Shown: piece by piece, positions 61,539-64,000 of the stretch | Position numbering within the stretch: position 1 is the first letter of the stretch | How the letters are laid out: every line of letters starts with the position of its first letter | Assembly (NCBI GenBank): GCA_963966185.1 | Contig: CAWZYM010000242.1 | Location: 1,146,001 to 1,210,000, forward strand | Direction: 5' to 3' | DNA length: 64,000 nt | From: Rhabditoides inermis | Lineage: Eukaryota > Nematoda > Chromadorea > Rhabditida > Rhabditidae | Program-made: the position numbers and the translations under genes | The notes under the pieces: generated by a model | What the model was told of the DNA's origin: nothing | Databases searched by the model: none | Seen by the model: the letters and a program-made list of their open reading frames with translations, nothing else

Positions 61539-61715
61539 CTATGTGTGCTTGTTGAATGTGACCATAGCGGCCTCCCATGCGGTCTTGTTGTCTTCGATCC
61601 ATTTGGTGGCCAGGGCAATGAGACTCTGCACTGCAGGCTCGGACATGCGAGCAGTCAACACTCCCATTGGGCTCGTACCTGCGAGAGGCAGGGATAGAAA
61701 GAGAGGGATAGAGAA

Positions 61716-61759
<44 letters not shown>

Positions 61760-62526
61760 GTCGCACCGAACATGTAGTCCATCATTGCGGGATAGACCTT
61801 GGAGAAGTCGCCCTTTTTAGCAACGTCCTGCTCGTCCAGAATTTTCGCATACTGAAACGTTTCTCTCTCTTTATATCTATCCTTTCTTTATCTTTCTCTC
61901 TCTTTGTCACTCACGGTCTTGGCTTGCGCGGGAGTAAGGATGGCGAGCACCTTGGATCCCACCTCGGCCTCGAACCTTTAATCATAACCTTTATTCATCT
62001 CCCCTTTCATCTCCCTCCCTCCCTCCTTCCCTTCCTCCCTCTCTCCCTCCCTCTCTCTCTCTTTCTTTTTTCTTTCTCTCCCCCTCACTCGCCTGTTGAC
62101 GATCTTCCCTGCCGCGTCAATCTTGTTCAGTGCGTTCTTCACTTTGCTCAGCTTCGCCGATCCCATCGCTTTGTTGTTCTTCACGAACTGCATACAACTA
62201 TTTTGTTAGGGTTTTTTGTTGTTCAAAGATGGAGAAGACTGAACGAGAAAAGGGAGGGGGTATGCAAAAAATACATCAAGTTCAAGAGACAGACGTTGGT
62301 AACGACGGCGGTCCTCTTGGCGGCTCCGACTGCCGCGTTGTAGTTCTTGCACACATTGGCAATCTTCTTGTCTCCGACCGGGATCTTCTTCAACCAGCGG
62401 TTGAACACCTGCGACAAAACGATGAAAACTTGTTGAGACTGAGATTGGTCTCACTTTGCAGCTGACTTTGTATTGCACCGAGATGCAAACGAAGGCGAGA
62501 AGCAGAAGAATGATGAGAGCGCGCAT
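61539..62526 (-). CDS. Secreted helical protein, tandem copy 1 (family not recognised)
   Basis: Six exons encode about 189 residues. Residues 1-20 (MRALIILLLLAFVCISVQYK) are a signal peptide. The mature part is predicted all-helical: VFNRWLKKIPVGDKKIANVC, KLSKVKNALNKIDAAGKIVN, FEAEVGSKVLAILTPAQAKT, DFSKVYPAMMDYMFG and a final TKWIEDNKTAWEAAMVTF. The alternating Lys and hydrophobic residues suggest a secreted lipid- or ligand-binding protein; nematode-specific families such as SXP/RAL-2 are possible relatives, but I cannot confirm one. The third intron starts with GC (AACAG then GCGAGTG) and ends AAAG; the tandem copy has a GC donor at the same place. A CT-rich intron precedes the last exon. 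Confidence 0.8.
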
Positions 62527-62899
62527 TCTGAAATACAAAAAATATAAAAAAGAAAAGTTCAAACATTCTAAAGTATAAAAATTGTGAAGTATAAAAAACA
62601 CATTTTGAAGTATAGTACATATATGAATGACAACTTCTATAACAAAGGTGCAGGCACCGATGGAAGTCCGTGCGCCGCTTTTGTATTCGCTCATTTTTAA
62701 TCACCACATGCGGTTTTTGAAAATACAGAGCGGATCTTTCCAATTACGGTAGTTGGTAGTGATCCCGCGCAAATCGTCCGTTCACTCTCTTACAACTCTC
62801 ATATCGACTTTCCAATCACAATAGGTAAAGAGTTTTGTTTGGATCAATGCATGTAAGAAATATTTCAAAATCAACATGCAACAATCCGGGGATCGTTAT

Positions 62900-62922
62900 C
62901 AACGAAAATGTGATTGCGAGGT

Positions 62923-62993
<71 letters not shown>

Positions 62994-63000
62994 GGAAAAC
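62900..63000. repeat. GA microsatellite
   Basis: A nearly pure GA run from about 62919 to 62992. Confidence 0.9.
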
Positions 63001-63057
63001 CATGCCACAGTGACATGATGCGGCCGGCCCTCACAGCCGAAACTCGCACTCTCCTTT

Positions 63058-63140
63058 TTCTGACGTTGTGAAGGGATCTGGCGTAGTGACATTCAACACT
63101 GAAGGCCAACATCAACATACATATGCCTCATCAAGTTCTA
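63058..63140 (+). pseudogene. Broken micropeptide copy, member G
   Basis: TCTGACGTTGTGAAGGGATC is identical to the start of member E after its fifth codon, and the end CATATGCCTCATCAAGTTC with TAG is identical to member C. The middle (ACTGAAGGCCAACATCAAC) carries insertions and a deletion that break the frame, and the ATG and promoter are absent; unrelated GA-rich DNA lies upstream. Confidence 0.8.
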
Positions 63141-63387
63141 GACGTTCATTCCAACTGCTTTGGATGTATTTGCACTCTCATTCATCGGCGCCTCTGTACA
63201 ACCTGATGGCCTAACGTAAGCATTAAGTTTGTAGGCTGTAAACGTGATGCTGATGGCTCTTTGATGTGACAACGAGCCCACAAAGAAAGATTTGGCACGT
63301 TTCCACAGTCCATCACCAATGTCAAAAACTCCGGATTACTGGACAATTGCAATCGTTTATCATCATCTCTCATTCTTGAAAGGGCGT

Positions 63388-64000
63388 CTATGTGTTCTTG
63401 GCGAAAGTGAGCATGCCAGCATCCCACGCAGCCTTGTTGTCTTCGATCCATTTGGTGGCCAGGGCAATGAGACTCTGCACTGCTGGCTCGGACATGCGAG
63501 CAGTCAACACTCCCATTGGGCTCGTACCTGCGAGACAGAGGGATAGAGAGAGGGAGAGAGAGAAAGGGGAGAGAGGGAGGAGAGGGATAGAGAGAGTGGG
63601 GAGGGAGAGATCGTCGCACCGAACATGTAGTCCATCATTGCAGGGTAGACCTTGGAGAAGTCACCCTTTTTAGCAACGTCCTGCTCGGCAAGAATTTTCC
63701 CATACTGAAACGTTTCTCTCTCTTTCTTTGTCTCCCCCTTCTCTCTCTCTCTCTCTCTCTCTCTTTCTGTCACTCACGGTCTTGGCTTGCTCGGGAGTCA
63801 GGATGGCGAAAACCTTGGATCCCACCTCGACCTCGAACCTTCAATCGCTTTCTTCCTATCCATCTGTTCTTTTCACTTGCCTGTTGACGATGTTCCCTGC
63901 CGCGTCAATCTTGTTCAGTGCGTTCTTCACTTTGGTCAGCTTCGTTGAGCCCATCGCGGCGTTGTTCTTTATGAACTGCAAAGACTTTTGATTTTGATTG
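63388..64000 (-). CDS. Secreted helical protein, tandem copy 2 (partial, 5' end outside)
   Basis: This is a second copy of the gene at 61539-62526, about 90% alike in the last exons. Visible exons read FIKNNAAMGSTKLTKVKN, FEVEVGSKVFAILTPEQ, ILAEQDVAKKGDFSKVYP and TKWIEDNKAAWDAGML, ending FAKNT and TAG at 63388-63390. The intron after IVNR starts GCAAGTG, again a GC donor. The first exons, including the signal peptide, lie beyond the window. The last intron is rich in CT, as in copy 1. Confidence 0.85.

Overview
The window is nuclear DNA of a nematode, most likely a rhabditid or diplogastrid. The evidence is dense genes on both strands with many very short introns, 3' splice sites placed directly before start codons (as in spliced-leader trans-splicing), two operon-like gene pairs, a tandem array of C. 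elegans-type UDP-glycosyltransferases and nematode-style orthologues (map-2, a DDX20/Gemin3 helicase, DPM1, mL55, bestrophin, sHSPs). The species cannot be named from sequence alone.

Layout. 0.2-6.9 kb (minus): a DDX20/Gemin3-like DEAD-box helicase followed by methionine aminopeptidase 2, spaced like an operon. 7.3-14.4 kb: two divergent small heat-shock protein genes flank a satellite of about 140-bp units, built as two blocks that each end in the same ~620-bp GA-rich module. 14.6-20.4 kb (plus): a SELENOF-like ER protein with Cys in place of Sec, a bestrophin anion channel, an RNase H-fold protein and one unclear short gene. 20.4-27.4 kb: gene-poor DNA with a hairpin, a minisatellite, microsatellites and a 2.85-kb element with terminal inverted repeats. 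27.5-29.5 kb: mitochondrial ribosomal protein mL55 and dolichol-phosphate mannosyltransferase DPM1, probably one operon whose introns end almost always in TAG. 31.7-34.1 kb: an F-box/leucine-rich-repeat protein with an antisense tRNA-Val in its first intron. 34.5-48.9 kb: five UGT loci in tandem (one decayed, four apparently intact, one of these without the catalytic His), with two MITEs and a dead LINE fragment among them.

49.2-63.1 kb is the most unusual part. Seven loci (four tiny intact ORFs, one 83-residue protein and two broken copies) share a short core ending in N-T-G-N/D-I-N-I-D-I-C-L. The tiny ORFs encode 22-33 residues and lack a signal peptide. Four of the intact loci also share an upstream ATTTTGCAAT-type element and a TATA box, and two have a similar untranslated first exon. 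I do not recognise this family and regard it as the best candidate for an undescribed system. A sigma-like glutathione S-transferase lies among these genes, with tRNA-derived SINE-like repeats and palindromic MITEs. The right end (61.5-64 kb, minus) holds two tandem copies of a secreted helical protein, both with a GC-AG intron; the second runs off the window.

Functionally the window mixes housekeeping genes (protein maturation, snRNP assembly, mitochondrial translation, ER glycosylation) with stress, detoxification and environment-facing genes (sHSPs, UGTs, GST, micropeptides, secreted proteins). The second group is where tandem duplication and mobile elements concentrate. All exon structures were read by eye from splice signals and reading frame.
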